A stretch of 64,000 bases of DNA from Haloarchaeobius litoreus (GCF_024495425.1 NZ_JANHJR010000001.1:1240001-1304000), one strand, 5' to 3'; numbered from the stretch's first letter, positions 37,651-46,450 are shown. Notes: generated by a model not told the origin, from the letters alone. Made by a program: numbers and translations.

Positions 37651-38091
37651 TCAGTCCTGACAGGGCAACGCGGTGTAGACGCTCACGTCGCCGACGACGA
37701 CCGCGCCGCACATCGCCTCGCGACCGTGGATGCTGCACCGGTAGGCGTACACGCCGCGCTCCTCGAACACGCGGTCGAGCCTTCCACCCGCCGATATGGT
37801 CCCGCCGTCGAACGCCCAGTCGACAGCGCCGCCGACCGCCGTGTCCGGCGTCACGTCGTGCGCGGTCGCGTCGACGTTCTCCCAGCGCACGCGGTCGCCC
37901 GGATCGACGGAGGCGCGCAGCGGCGCGAAGTCCTCGGCGTCGACCTCGACGGTCGCGTCGGCCAGTGGCGAGTCGGTGGTCGACGGTGCGGTCGTCGCGG
38001 GGTCGCTGCTGCCGCCGTCGTTGCAGCCGGCCAGCCCCACCGCGATGCACGTGCCGGCCGCGGCGAGGAGCTCGCGGCGCGAGGTGGTCAT
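37651..38091 (-). CDS. Halocyanin-like blue copper lipoprotein
   Basis: A 146-residue plastocyanin-fold protein with a Tat-type signal (TSRRELLAAAGTCIAVG) and a lipobox LAGC. Copper ligands are visible: His in ATAHDVT, then Cys, His and Met in YRCSIHGREAMCG. It would be an electron carrier on the outer face of the membrane. A second cysteine next to the ligand Met is unusual. It lies away from the NirK region and so is a separate halocyanin. Confidence 0.85.
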   Translation of the reverse strand: MTTSRRELLAAAGTCIAVGLAGCNDGGSSDPATTAPSTTDSPLADATVEVDAEDFAPLRASVDPGDRVRWENVDATAHDVTPDTAVGGAVDWAFDGGTISAGGRLDRVFEERGVYAYRCSIHGREAMCGAVVVGDVSVYTALPCQD

Positions 38092-38245
38092 ACCCAACGA
38101 CACAAACTTTCAGTTGATAAAATTACGCACTTATTCATGCAATCAAGACCGGGTTTGAACGTGTATCCGACCATGGACGGGGAGGTCAGTCGTGCACATA
38201 GCAGCCTTTTTGACGGGTGGCAGCGAAAATTTTACCTGATTCGTT

Positions 38246-39781
38246 ATGAGCCAGCAGGCCACCGACACCTACCAGCACTACATCGACGGGGAGTGGACCG
38301 ACGGTCACGGCGACGAGACCTTCGAGAGCAAGAACCCGGCAACGGGCGAGACACTGGGCGAGTTCCACCGCGGAACACCGGAAGACGTACAGGAGGCACT
38401 CGAGGCCGCCGACGAGGCCGCCGAGATGTGGCAGGCGATGTCCCACATCGACCGCGCGGAGTACCTCTGGGACATCTACCACGAGCTGCGCGAGCGCACC
38501 GACGAGCTCGGCGCGGTCGTGACCAAGGAGTGCGGCAAGGAGATCAGCGAGGGCAAGGCCGACGTCGTCGAGGCCGCGCACATGGTCGAGTGGGCTGCGG
38601 GCGACGCCCGCCACCCGAAGGGCGACGTGGTCCCCTCGGAGATTCCGAGCAAGGACGCCTACATGCGGCGCAAACCGCGCGGCGTCGTCGGCTGCATCAC
38701 CCCGTGGAACTTCCCGGTCGCCATCCCGTTCTGGCACATGGCCGTCGCGCTAGTCGAGGGCAACACCGTCGTCTTCAAGCCCGCCGAGCAGACGCCGTGG
38801 TGCGCCCAGATCATCGCCGAGATGTTCGTCGACGCCGGTATCCCGGACGGCGTGTTCAACCTCGTGCAGGGGTTCGGCGACGCCGGCGCGGAGATCGTCG
38901 ACAACGACATCACCGACACGGTGCTGTTCACGGGCTCCGCGGAGGTCGGCCACGAGGTCGCGAGCAAGGTCGGCGGAATGCCCGGCAAGCTCGCAGCCTG
39001 CGAGATGGGCGGCAAGAACGGCATCGTCGTCACCGAGGAGGCGGACCTCGACGTCGCCGTCCACTCCGCCGTGATGTCCAGCTTCAAGACGACCGGCCAG
39101 CGCTGTGTCTCCTCCGAGCGCCTCATCGTCCACGAGGACGTCTACGACGAGTTCAAGGAGCGCTACGTCGAGATCGCACAGGACATCGCCGTCGGCGACC
39201 CGCTCGACGAGGACACCTTCATGGGTCCCGCCATCGAGCCGGGCCACGTCGAGAAGATCGGCCGTCACAACGAGATGGCCCGCGAGGAGGGCGCGAACGT
39301 GCTCGTCGACCGCTTCGAGCTCGACGACGACGAGATCCCCGAGGGCCACGAGGACGGCCACTGGGTCGGCCCGTTCGTCTACGAGATAGAGTACGACACC
39401 GACCTGCGCAGCATCAAGGAGGAGTGCTTCGGCCCGCACGTCGCCCTGCTGAAGTACTCGGGTGACATCGAGCGCGCCGTCGAGATCCACAACGATACGC
39501 CGTACGGGCTCGCCGGTGCCATCATCTCCGAGGACTACCGCCAGATCAACTACTACCGCGACAACGCCGAGATCGGCCTCGCCTACGGCAACCTGCCCTG
39601 CATCGGTGCCGAGGTCCAGCTGCCCTTCGGCGGCGTCAAGAAGTCCGGCAACGGCTACCCGAGCGCCCGGGAGGTCATCGAGGCCGTCACCGAACGCACC
39701 GCCTGGACGCTCAACAACTCGAAGGACATCGAGATGGCACAGGGCCTGAGCGCGGACATCAAGACGGGCACGGACGACTGA
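38246..39781 (+). CDS. Aldehyde dehydrogenase
   Basis: A 511-residue NAD(P)-dependent aldehyde dehydrogenase. Key residues: Asn155 in TPWNFP, Lys178 in VFKPAEQTP, general-base Glu253 in CEMGGKNG and nucleophile Cys287 in TTGQRCVSSERL. The QRCVSSERL and FGGVKKSGNGYPS segments resemble the succinate-semialdehyde/ALDH7-like group. The substrate is not determined. The segment ELDDDEIPEGHEDGHWVG is a haloarchaeal acidic insertion. Confidence 0.92.
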   Translation: MSQQATDTYQHYIDGEWTDGHGDETFESKNPATGETLGEFHRGTPEDVQEALEAADEAAEMWQAMSHIDRAEYLWDIYHELRERTDELGAVVTKECGKEISEGKADVVEAAHMVEWAAGDARHPKGDVVPSEIPSKDAYMRRKPRGVVGCITPWNFPVAIPFWHMAVALVEGNTVVFKPAEQTPWCAQIIAEMFVDAGIPDGVFNLVQGFGDAGAEIVDNDITDTVLFTGSAEVGHEVASKVGGMPGKLAACEMGGKNGIVVTEEADLDVAVHSAVMSSFKTTGQRCVSSERLIVHEDVYDEFKERYVEIAQDIAVGDPLDEDTFMGPAIEPGHVEKIGRHNEMAREEGANVLVDRFELDDDEIPEGHEDGHWVGPFVYEIEYDTDLRSIKEECFGPHVALLKYSGDIERAVEIHNDTPYGLAGAIISEDYRQINYYRDNAEIGLAYGNLPCIGAEVQLPFGGVKKSGNGYPSAREVIEAVTERTAWTLNNSKDIEMAQGLSADIKTGTDD

Positions 39782-39840
39782 GGGCCCAGCGGCGGTACTG
39801 ACCACTCTTCCTCTCTCCGACGGGCAGTCCCGGGGGCGAT

Positions 39841-40653
39841 TCAGAGCTGGACGACCGAGAGGTACGTCGACACGCGACTGCCGCCGATTCGAAGCTCGCT
39901 CCCCTCGTAGTGCTCGGCCTCCAGGTGGAACGTATCGCCCACCTGGACGCCGAGCACCGGCCTGGTCGCCTGCAGGGTCGAGTCCTCGGTTCCCCTGTCG
40001 AAGTCCTGTAGGACGCCCAGGTTCCCGTTCTGTCTGACCGTGAACCAGTGGTTCGTGCCCTCGCTGGGGGCGTCGTACCAGGAGACCCCCGCGGAGACGA
40101 GGTAGTTCCCGGGCTCGGTGACCTCGATGCGGTGGTTCGCGTCGTCCCACTGGCTACGCTGGTCGGTCTCGACGCTCTCGAACTCGACGGTCGTCGTGGT
40201 TCCCGACGGGACGGGATGCTGGTAGGCGCCCCAGACCGTCGTGCCGGCGTCGGACGCGACCACCGTGGTCGCCTCGATTCGGTCCGCGGTCACGGTCTCC
40301 GGCGAGATGTCGTCCCCGGAGTGGGTGTGTGCCGTGTCCGCCTTCGCGTCGAGTTCGGCCTTGCGCGCGACGTCCGTGTTCGCGGCGGGCGGGTCCGTGA
40401 CGCTCACGTTCTGGTAGGTCGGAGTCTCGCCGGTCGTCGCGAGCCGGTTCCAGTTCGAGCCGTCACCGATGAACGTCGCACCGGTGTCCGTCGCGAAGAA
40501 CTTCGCGCCGGCCTTCGCGGCGTAGTCACCGCGGTTCGACTCGCGGTCTCGCACCTCGACATCGCCGTCGAGTCGCTCGAAGTTGTCGTTCAGCGGGATG
40601 TGCCAGTCGGTCGCCCCTCTCGTGGGCGTGTTGTACGAGTGATTGTCGGTCAT
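39841..40653 (-). CDS. Tail-fibre/C1q-like surface protein
   Basis: A 270-residue acidic protein with three parts. A conserved start (HSYNTPTRGATDWHIPLNDNFERLD), then a linker with NTDVARKAELDAKADTAHTHSGDDI, which looks like the trimeric coil of phage tail fibres/collars, and a C-terminal beta-rich domain of about 120 residues with GTTTTVEFESVETD, EPGNYLVSAGVSW and RPVLGVQVGDTFHLEAEHY, the arrangement of C1q/TNF-like jelly rolls. There is no signal peptide. It is followed by a Thr-rich lipoprotein gene 6 bp upstream in the same direction, so both belong to one transcript. Confidence 0.6.
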   Translation of the reverse strand: MTDNHSYNTPTRGATDWHIPLNDNFERLDGDVEVRDRESNRGDYAAKAGAKFFATDTGATFIGDGSNWNRLATTGETPTYQNVSVTDPPAANTDVARKAELDAKADTAHTHSGDDISPETVTADRIEATTVVASDAGTTVWGAYQHPVPSGTTTTVEFESVETDQRSQWDDANHRIEVTEPGNYLVSAGVSWYDAPSEGTNHWFTVRQNGNLGVLQDFDRGTEDSTLQATRPVLGVQVGDTFHLEAEHYEGSELRIGGSRVSTYLSVVQL

Positions 40654-40659
40654 ATCGTC

Positions 40660-41130
40660 TCAGTCGATCCCCCCGTAGCCGTACTGCCCGTAGCCCTGCT
40701 CGCCGAAGTCGTCCTCGGGAGTGGTCGTTGGAGTCGCAGTCGTCGTCTCCGTCGTCGTCCGGGTCGGGGTCGTCGTCCCTGCCGGCGTGGTCGTCGCGGC
40801 CTCGGTGGTCGTCTCCGTCGTCGTCCGGGTCGCGGTGGACGGTGCCGTGGTTGAGCCGGCCGCGGTCGTCGCGACCGTGGTCGCCACCGACGTGGCCGTC
40901 GGCGTCGGGGTGCCGCCGTATCCGAACGTCGTCGACGGCTCCGCGTCGTCGTCGGTCTCGGTGAAATCTTCGACCGCCGCACACCCTGCGAGACCGAGGC
41001 CCCCGACGACCGACATCGTCTGGAGGAGTGTCCGCCTGTTCACTGCACTGTCACGTGTTCCGCCGGATTCGTCGTCCGGCCCGTCGGGCGCTCGTTCCCC
41101 CGACTGGGTCGGTGATTCCTGTCGAACCAT
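40660..41130 (-). CDS. Tat lipoprotein with Thr-rich stalk
   Basis: A 156-residue exported protein. The Tat motif NRRTLLQTMSVVGGLGLAGC ends in a lipobox cysteine; the mature part is almost all Thr, Pro and Ala, forming a mucin-like stalk that ends in GEQGYGQYGYGGID. The repeated Gly-Tyr-Gly terminal motif is found in other haloarchaeal surface proteins. It is 6 bp upstream of the tail-fibre-like gene. Possibly a surface anchor for it. Confidence 0.72.
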   Translation of the reverse strand: MVRQESPTQSGERAPDGPDDESGGTRDSAVNRRTLLQTMSVVGGLGLAGCAAVEDFTETDDDAEPSTTFGYGGTPTPTATSVATTVATTAAGSTTAPSTATRTTTETTTEAATTTPAGTTTPTRTTTETTTATPTTTPEDDFGEQGYGQYGYGGID

Positions 41131-41623
41131 GGAGTGTAACCACCCCGGAGAGGGCTTAAATCCAGACCCGATGTATTTCGTGAAAGTGAACTGTCCGAAT
41201 GGATTTCACGTTCTACGGCAGCTCTCAACCCTCTCGGCAGATTCTCCGAGATGAGTGTTGATTAATTGGTCAGTATGTGGTCTCTCCGGTGGGAGTGAAT
41301 CGGCTGACGGGGAAAGCGGTCCAGAGACGGGAACACGCGGCCACGGACGCCGGTGTCGGCCGACGCGACCGATGGCCCGCGAGGGACAGGAGTGCGGGCC
41401 TGTCGTGGACGAGAGTGGCGGGTTCGAAGCGACGCCGCCGCCGCTTCGGGCAAGGTAGAGGCGAGAGTTCCGTTCCGCACTAGGCTCCTAGGTAGCCCCG
41501 CGGAACGGATGTGGGCGCGGCCGTAGGTGCGACGGGCGTGTGCCGGAATCGACGTGAAAAGCGTCTCTCCGGCAACCTCTGCTTTGGCCCCCGAACGTAT
41601 AAACTCCGCGACTTTGACATTGC
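41131..41623. other. Intergenic region with several hairpins
   Basis: About 490 bp between the lipoprotein start and the nitrilase end, with no acceptable reading frame (those present are Arg/Gly-rich). It holds the lipoprotein promoter side, inverted repeats CGTGAAA/TTTCACG (41179-41185/41204-41210) and TCTCGG/CCGAGA (41232-41237/41246-41251), and the nested repeat at 41470-41508. Confidence 0.5.
41470..41508. repeat. Nested inverted repeat with CTAG core
   Basis: Arms CCGTTCCGC (41470-41478) and GCGGAACGG (41500-41508) are perfect 9-bp complements. The 21-nt interior contains CTAGG-CT-CCTAG (41480-41491). It lies about 115 bp past the end of the nitrilase gene, in the direction of that transcript, so it may be a terminator or a small structured RNA. 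Confidence 0.5.
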
Positions 41624-42436
41624 TCAGAGACGGGTGTCCTCGAGCGCCGGGAACTCGTCGCGGACGCGGTCGACTTCGCCGGGGTCGACCACGGCCTCGA
41701 CGAGCGCGGGGCGGTCGCCGGTCGTCGCGATCGGCGTGCCCCAGGGGTCGTAGACGGTCGAGCGGCCGAGCAGGGTGGCGTCGGCGAACTCGCCACTGCC
41801 GTTGATCGTGGCGACGTAGGAGAGGTTCTCGATGGCGCGGGCGCGGGGGAGCGTCCGCCAGTGCTCGACGCGGGGGTAGGGCCAGGCGCTCGGGACGAGC
41901 GTGAGTGTCGCGCCCTGACTCTGCAGCTCGCGGTAGAGCTCGGGGAACCGCAGGTCGTAGCAGGTCGTGACGGCGACGGTGAAGCCGCCGAGCTCGGCGG
42001 TGGGGATTCGTTCGCCGGGCACCAGCAGCTCGGCCTCCGCGGAGGCGTAGCCGAACAGGTGGTGCTTGCGGTAGACGAGCTGGCGCTCGCCGTCGGAGTC
42101 GAACAGCACGGCCGTGTTCGCGAGCCCCTCCTCGGCCTGCGTCGGGGTGGTCCCGGTGGCGGCGGTCTCCCCGAGGTCCTCGACGACGGTGCCGGCGAGC
42201 AGCGCGACGCCGTTGTCCGCCGCGGCGTCGGCGAGCCGGCTGAGCGTCTCGCCGTCGAGCCCCTCCGCCGCGCGCTGGTACACCTCGAACGAGAAGTAGC
42301 CGACGTTGAACAGTTCTGGCAGCGCGACGAGGTCCGCGCCGCGGTCGGCCGCCTCCTCGACGGCCGCGACGGCGCGGTCGACGTTGGCGTCGACGGCTGC
42401 GGGCTCGACGGCCAGCTGGGCGAGTGCGAGCTTCAT
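41624..42436 (-). CDS. Carbon-nitrogen hydrolase (nitrilase superfamily)
   Basis: A 270-residue amidase/nitrilase-fold enzyme. The Glu-Lys-Cys triad is intact: Glu41 in VALPELFNVGY, Lys near 123 in YRKHHLFGY and Cys near 159 in TTCYDLRFPEL. The pattern resembles the omega-amidase/Nit2 branch, which deamidates keto-glutaramate; that is a family guess. It overlaps the START-like gene by ATGA, so they are cotranscribed. Confidence 0.9.
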   Translation of the reverse strand: MKLALAQLAVEPAAVDANVDRAVAAVEEAADRGADLVALPELFNVGYFSFEVYQRAAEGLDGETLSRLADAAADNGVALLAGTVVEDLGETAATGTTPTQAEEGLANTAVLFDSDGERQLVYRKHHLFGYASAEAELLVPGERIPTAELGGFTVAVTTCYDLRFPELYRELQSQGATLTLVPSAWPYPRVEHWRTLPRARAIENLSYVATINGSGEFADATLLGRSTVYDPWGTPIATTGDRPALVEAVVDPGEVDRVRDEFPALEDTRL

Positions 42437-42867
42437 GCCGGCAGCTCCAGATACTCGCGCAGGGCGGCTTCGAGGTTGTCGAGCTCGCCGTCGAGGTTGC
42501 GTTCGAAGAAGCGTTCCACGCCGGGGAGTTTACCGTCCACGATGAACCGGTTCGTGAGGGTACAGCCCGCCTCTGTCTCCCGTATCTCGTGTTCACCGGT
42601 GACTCGCATCACCTTCGAGCGGCCCTCGAACCGGACGAACTCGGGCTCGCGACGGTCGACGTCGCGGGTCCGCACGGCGACGGTCCGCCGGACGAGGGGG
42701 ATCGGCAGTTTGACGTGCCACGTCGCATCGGTGCCGTCCTCGCTGCGGAGCTCGAACCGGTCCACCACGCTGATGGGACGAGCGCGGAGCTCCGGGTCCG
42801 CGATGAACGCCCAGACCCGTTCGGGGGCAACAGGGAACTCGAACGTACGCTCGACCCGGACTGTCAT
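42433..42867 (-). CDS. SRPBCC (START-like) protein
   Basis: A 144-residue protein of the SRPBCC/polyketide-cyclase-like fold. It opens MTVRVERTFEFPVAPERVWAFIADPELRARP, a classic helix-grip start, and ends in a long helix GELDNLEAALREYLEL. It binds a hydrophobic ligand in related proteins; the ligand is not known. The ATG at 42867 is used since the part before it has no acidic character. The stop overlaps the nitrilase start. Confidence 0.82.
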   Translation of the reverse strand: MTVRVERTFEFPVAPERVWAFIADPELRARPISVVDRFELRSEDGTDATWHVKLPIPLVRRTVAVRTRDVDRREPEFVRFEGRSKVMRVTGEHEIRETEAGCTLTNRFIVDGKLPGVERFFERNLDGELDNLEAALREYLELPA

Positions 42868-42911
42868 ACGATATCTGGTTGCCTCGTGGCCAAAAACGCA
42901 GCGGAATCGGG

Positions 42912-43136
42912 TTAACTGACCGTAACCTTCCAGGTCGTCGAGCGGGAGCGGCCCCACTTCTCGATGTCCACGTCCTCGGACTTCTCTGATAGGTGCGGGA
43001 GTCGCGACCCCACCTGTTTCGAGGAGAGGTCGATGGCGTCGGCGATGTTCTTCGCACGGAAGTACTGTTGCCCCTTCGAGACGCTGTCTCGGAGGTAGGC
43101 GAGTATCCGTTGCTCCTCGTCGGAGTAATCGCTCAT
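42912..43136 (-). CDS. DUF7123-like small HTH protein
   Basis: A 74-residue protein with a winged-helix look: EEQRILAYLRDSVSKGQQYF, then the recognition helix AIDLSSKQVGSRLPHL and a basic C-terminal KWGRSRSTTWKV. Small regulator-like proteins of this kind are conserved in haloarchaea (DUF7123 from memory). A minus-strand TATA-like CGTTATTAGC lies about 30 bp upstream. Confidence 0.75.
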   Translation of the reverse strand: MSDYSDEEQRILAYLRDSVSKGQQYFRAKNIADAIDLSSKQVGSRLPHLSEKSEDVDIEKWGRSRSTTWKVTVS

Positions 43137-43191
43137 CGTCTACCCGAAGATAGGGGCCTCACGCTAATAACGATTTTTGCTCCGCCCGTTC

Positions 43192-43407
43192 CTACCGGTC
43201 CCACCACTGGAGCGCGAAGACCGAGAGCATCGCGAAGATCATCGCGCCCGCGAAGGCATAGCTCCCGGCCGCCTGTGCACTCGACGTGCCACCGAGGTAC
43301 TGGATGCCGAAGACGGCCATCGCGACGGCGCACAGGACGGCACCGATGCCGAAGACGGTGGAGAACCCGATCGCCTTGTCGCTCGATCCCGACGTGTGTT
43401 CGCTCAT
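43192..43407 (-). CDS. Small two-helix membrane protein
   Basis: A 71-residue protein starting MSEHTSGSSDK, with two helices (FSTVFGIGAVLCAVAMAVFG and GSYAFAGAMIFAMLSVFALQ) and C-terminal WWDR. Function unknown. The start is chosen from a minus-strand GGATTAAG about 27 bp before it. Confidence 0.7.
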   Translation of the reverse strand: MSEHTSGSSDKAIGFSTVFGIGAVLCAVAMAVFGIQYLGGTSSAQAAGSYAFAGAMIFAMLSVFALQWWDR

Positions 43408-43490
43408 GTGCGCCACTATCGAGGGGAGGGTCTTAATCCCTGCTGTCGACGGTGGGGGCCAGCCATCCAAAGGGCATTGGCTCAAGGCCT

Positions 43491-43496
43491 TTTATA
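43491..43496 (+). promoter_or_regulatory. TATA box of the LEA14-like gene
   Basis: TTTATA about 28 bp upstream of the ATG at 43521. It fixes this start (MSDGTDAG) rather than an earlier in-frame ATG at 43452. Confidence 0.65.
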
Positions 43497-43520
43497 GCTC
43501 GGGACCTTCCGTCCACAGGA

Positions 43521-44717
43521 ATGTCAGACGGAACGGATGCAGGTAGTGGGTCGACGGGTGGTGGTGGCCTCGCGACGGCGAAGGCCACCCTGTTCGGGAG
43601 CAGGCTCCGAATCGGTGCCGTGGTCGTCGTCGGCCTCGTGGGGATGGTCGTCGCGGCGTACCTCCTCGGGTTCCTCGGCGTCCCGTCGGTGACAGGCGTC
43701 GAGAACCGCTTCGGCGAGACCAACGAGTCGACGACGGTCATCCAGACCGAACTCGGGGTCCAGAACCCGAACCCGGTCGGCACGGGCTTCCTCGACGTCT
43801 CCGCTGGCTACGAGGTGAGCATGAACAACATCACGATGGCGACCGGCGGGCGGGACGATATCGACGTCCAGCCGGGGCAGTCGACGGTGACGACACGGAG
43901 CTACCTCCGGAACGAGCGCATCCCGCACTGGTGGGCCAGCCACATCCGCCGTGGCGAGCAGACCGACGTGCGCATCGACGCGAGCATCCGGTCGGGGCTC
44001 GTCGGCCGCTCCTTCGCGGTGCCACAGGAACGGACCATCCAGACCGACCTGCTCTCGTCGTTCAACTCGACCGAGACGCGGGAGGTGAACGTGGACCGGC
44101 CTCTCGTCTCCGACCCCGTGCTGTACATCAACCGGACCGCCGGCCAGTGGGGCGACGTGACCAACGAGTCGACGCCAATCGTCCTCGATTTCTACGTCTA
44201 CAACCCGAAGTCCTACGCCATCCCCATCTCGGAGATCGAGTACGGGGTGAACATGAACGACATCACCGTCGGGGAGGGGACGAACACCCGCGAGTACGTC
44301 CTCGCGCCGGGCGAGGTGACCCAGGTCCGGACCGTGACGACCATCGACAACGCGAACCTCGACGAGTGGTGGGTGAGCCACCTCCAGCGCGACCAGGTGA
44401 CCGATCTCCGCATCGACTTCAGCGTGACCACCCGGATCGGCGGGACGAGCATCCAGATCCCGATGGACCGGTTCACCTACACCGAGACCATCGAGACGGA
44501 CATCTTCGGGACGAAGAACGCGACCGACGCGGGCGGTGAGAATGGGTCGGAGACCAACGACGGAACCACCGGCAGTGGTGACGGCACCGCGACGGACGGC
44601 GGGACCACGACCGACGACGGCTCCGGCGACGACGGCACGACGAGCGGTGGCGGGACGACCACCGACGGCGGCGGCATCCTGGACGCCCGTGCGCCCACCT
44701 CTGCGCGGGCCGTCTGA
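43521..44717 (+). CDS. Membrane-anchored LEA14-like (WHy domain) protein
   Basis: A 398-residue protein. One N-terminal membrane helix (RIGAVVVVGLVGMVVAAYLLGF) is followed by two LEA14/water-stress (WHy) beta-sandwich domains (about residues 55-190 and 200-335), each with a pattern VQNPNPVG or VYNPKSYAIP and a repeated WW..SH..R segment. The C terminus is a Gly/Thr/Asp-rich tail. Family members protect against desiccation; a surface role in a salt-loving cell is plausible. Confidence 0.82.
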   Translation: MSDGTDAGSGSTGGGGLATAKATLFGSRLRIGAVVVVGLVGMVVAAYLLGFLGVPSVTGVENRFGETNESTTVIQTELGVQNPNPVGTGFLDVSAGYEVSMNNITMATGGRDDIDVQPGQSTVTTRSYLRNERIPHWWASHIRRGEQTDVRIDASIRSGLVGRSFAVPQERTIQTDLLSSFNSTETREVNVDRPLVSDPVLYINRTAGQWGDVTNESTPIVLDFYVYNPKSYAIPISEIEYGVNMNDITVGEGTNTREYVLAPGEVTQVRTVTTIDNANLDEWWVSHLQRDQVTDLRIDFSVTTRIGGTSIQIPMDRFTYTETIETDIFGTKNATDAGGENGSETNDGTTGSGDGTATDGGTTTDDGSGDDGTTSGGGTTTDGGGILDARAPTSARAV

Positions 44718-44750
44718 CGGGAACGGCGAGTGCTGACGCCGGCAACACGC

Positions 44751-44758
44751 TTATTATC
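44751..44758 (+). promoter_or_regulatory. TATA-like box of the gene at 44782
   Basis: CTTATTAT about 28 bp before the ATG at 44782. It marks the expected leaderless start of the frameshifted gene. Confidence 0.5.
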
Positions 44759-44781
44759 CCGGCACGCTCACTGTAGCGTAC

Positions 44782-45286
44782 ATGAACCGGAGTACCCAGT
44801 CTCCTGGTCGAGTTCTCCGACGGTAACGAGATCACCGTCGAATCCACTCCAGAGTCGATCGTCGTTTCTATCGGTGAATCGGACCGCACGCTCACGCGCC
44901 GAGAAGCCATGGCGCTGCAGGACCAGATCGGTGACGCACTGGTCGAACGCCGCGAGTTCTTCCGCACCACCGGCGTCCACCGCGAGGACGGCTCCTACGA
45001 GGTGACCCGTCGTGGGGCCGACTCCGCGGGCAACGCGAAGGTGTTCGAGAGCTTCGAGACCGTCCGCCGGCTGTACGACCGCCTGCCCGACGAGTTCGGG
45101 GCCGAGGCGGTCGGTCGGACCGGTATCACGGGCTCTCGCCGGCACATGCTGGTGCGACACTTCGCGGAGCATCCGGCCTTCGACTGCGAGATCACGAGCC
45201 GGAGCCCGCTGACGGTCGCGAAGGCCGACCCCGAGTCCGCGGACGCTTCGGACGAGGAACGGATGCCGGAGGCGACGGCCGACTGA
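44782..45286 (+). pseudogene. DUF7528-like protein with N-terminal frameshift
   Basis: The conserved body reads from about 44804: LVEFSDGNEITVESTPES, then TLTRREAMALQDQIGDALVERREFF and GNAKVFESFETVRRL, ITGSRRHMLVRHFAEHPAF. It has no in-frame ATG or GTG before 44909, which would cut away conserved residues. The promoter-proximal ATG at 44782 is one base out of frame and stops at 44824-44826. Removing one base near 44798-44805 restores MNRSTQ followed by the body. It is either a real frameshift, a sequence error, or the gene starts at 44909 or at a non-standard codon. The family name is from memory. Confidence 0.6.
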
Positions 45287-45350
45287 GGCCGTCGCTCGCC
45301 GGGGTACAACATCGTCGACCAGCGACAGCGCCGGCGAAAAACGGACCCGT

Positions 45351-46382
45351 TCAGTGGATCTCGACGTGCTCGGACTCCTCGTTGAGCGCGAGGTTGACGG
45401 CGATCTCCGCGTTCCGCATCGCGTACTGAGCGGTCTGCTGGAGGCTGACGAGTACCTCACGGACCTGGAGGAGGTCCTTGTTGTCCATCTCGGGGAGGTC
45501 GTCGAGTATCTCGCGCTCGCGGTCGCTGATCTCGTGGAACAGCCGACGCACCTCGATGGTCTTGTCGTAGTCGCGCTCGACGGCCGCCTCGACCGCCAGT
45601 GCCGTTATCTCGTCGACCTTCTCGGTGAACTCGCGGATGCGCCGCATCACGGGCTGGTCCACGTTGAGCGTGTGGTCCTCGGTCTCCATGACGATCTCGG
45701 CGATGTCCTCGGCGTTGTCCGCGGTGAGCTCGAGGTTCTTCGCGATGGAGCGGTAGCCGATGAGCGGGAAGCCCTCGTCCAGCCCGACCGCGCGGGCGAG
45801 GTTCGGGTTCTGGTAGGCGGTGAAGATGAGCCGCAGCATCAGCACGAAGATCTTGTTCGCCTGCCGCTCGCGGTTGAGGGCGCGCTGGGCCATGTCGGGG
45901 TTGCCGTGGGCGAGCGCCTTGATGGCCTCGCCGCGCATCGTCGAGCCGGTCGATTCGAGCCGTTCGAGCAGGTTGTCGAGCGTGAAGTCCTCGGGGTCGA
46001 CGGAGCAGCGGATGGCGATGCTCTCGGGCGTCTCCTCGATGACGCCGAGGCCCATCAGCTGCGTCTCGGCCTGGTAGACGGCGTTGATGTGCTCCGAGGG
46101 GAGGGTGCCGCCCTCGTGGACGACACGGATGACGCGTCGCCCGAGCACGTACTGGGCGACGATGGCACGCTCGACGGCGTCCGCGTCGAGGTTGTCCGCG
46201 TGGATGATGGCCTCTGACTCCTCGGTGTTCGCCGACTCCGGCATCACCGTCAGCGTCCCCTTGCCGCCCATCCGCAGCGACACCTCGTCGCCCTTCTCGA
46301 CGTCCTGCTCCTTCGCCCATTCGGCGGGCAGCGTCATCGCCAGCGTGGATGGCCCGAGCCGCTGGACCTTTCGCGTTTCCAT
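45351..46382 (-). CDS. Phosphate uptake regulator with AbrB and PhoU domains
   Basis: A 343-residue protein. Residues 1-45 are an AbrB/SpoVT-type swapped-hairpin DNA-binding domain (METRKVQRLGPSTLAMTLP, a common haloarchaeal start), followed by two PhoU-like three-helix bundles. PhoU proteins sense phosphate through Pst transporters; the fused AbrB domain suggests direct DNA binding as well. Of the two candidate starts, ATG at 46382 is 29 bp from a TATA-like box, whereas GTG at 46388 is 23 bp away, so the former is used. Confidence 0.9.
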   Translation of the reverse strand: METRKVQRLGPSTLAMTLPAEWAKEQDVEKGDEVSLRMGGKGTLTVMPESANTEESEAIIHADNLDADAVERAIVAQYVLGRRVIRVVHEGGTLPSEHINAVYQAETQLMGLGVIEETPESIAIRCSVDPEDFTLDNLLERLESTGSTMRGEAIKALAHGNPDMAQRALNRERQANKIFVLMLRLIFTAYQNPNLARAVGLDEGFPLIGYRSIAKNLELTADNAEDIAEIVMETEDHTLNVDQPVMRRIREFTEKVDEITALAVEAAVERDYDKTIEVRRLFHEISDREREILDDLPEMDNKDLLQVREVLVSLQQTAQYAMRNAEIAVNLALNEESEHVEIH

Positions 46383-46405
46383 GCCCACCAGTAGTCATGG
46401 GGTGA

Positions 46406-46416
46406 CCTTATATTTG
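46406..46416 (-). promoter_or_regulatory. TATA-like box of the PhoU gene
   Basis: Minus-strand CAAATATAAGG, centred about 29 bp from the ATG at 46382. The inverted repeat at 46451-46488 lies about 35 bp further upstream. Confidence 0.6.
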
Positions 46417-46450
46417 ACTCCCTGGCGATTATATTCCGTAGTAGCCGATA

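Noticed and set aside
40720..40910. Simple-sequence-like GTC/GTT region
   Set aside because: Codes for the Thr-rich stalk of the lipoprotein; not an independent repeat element.
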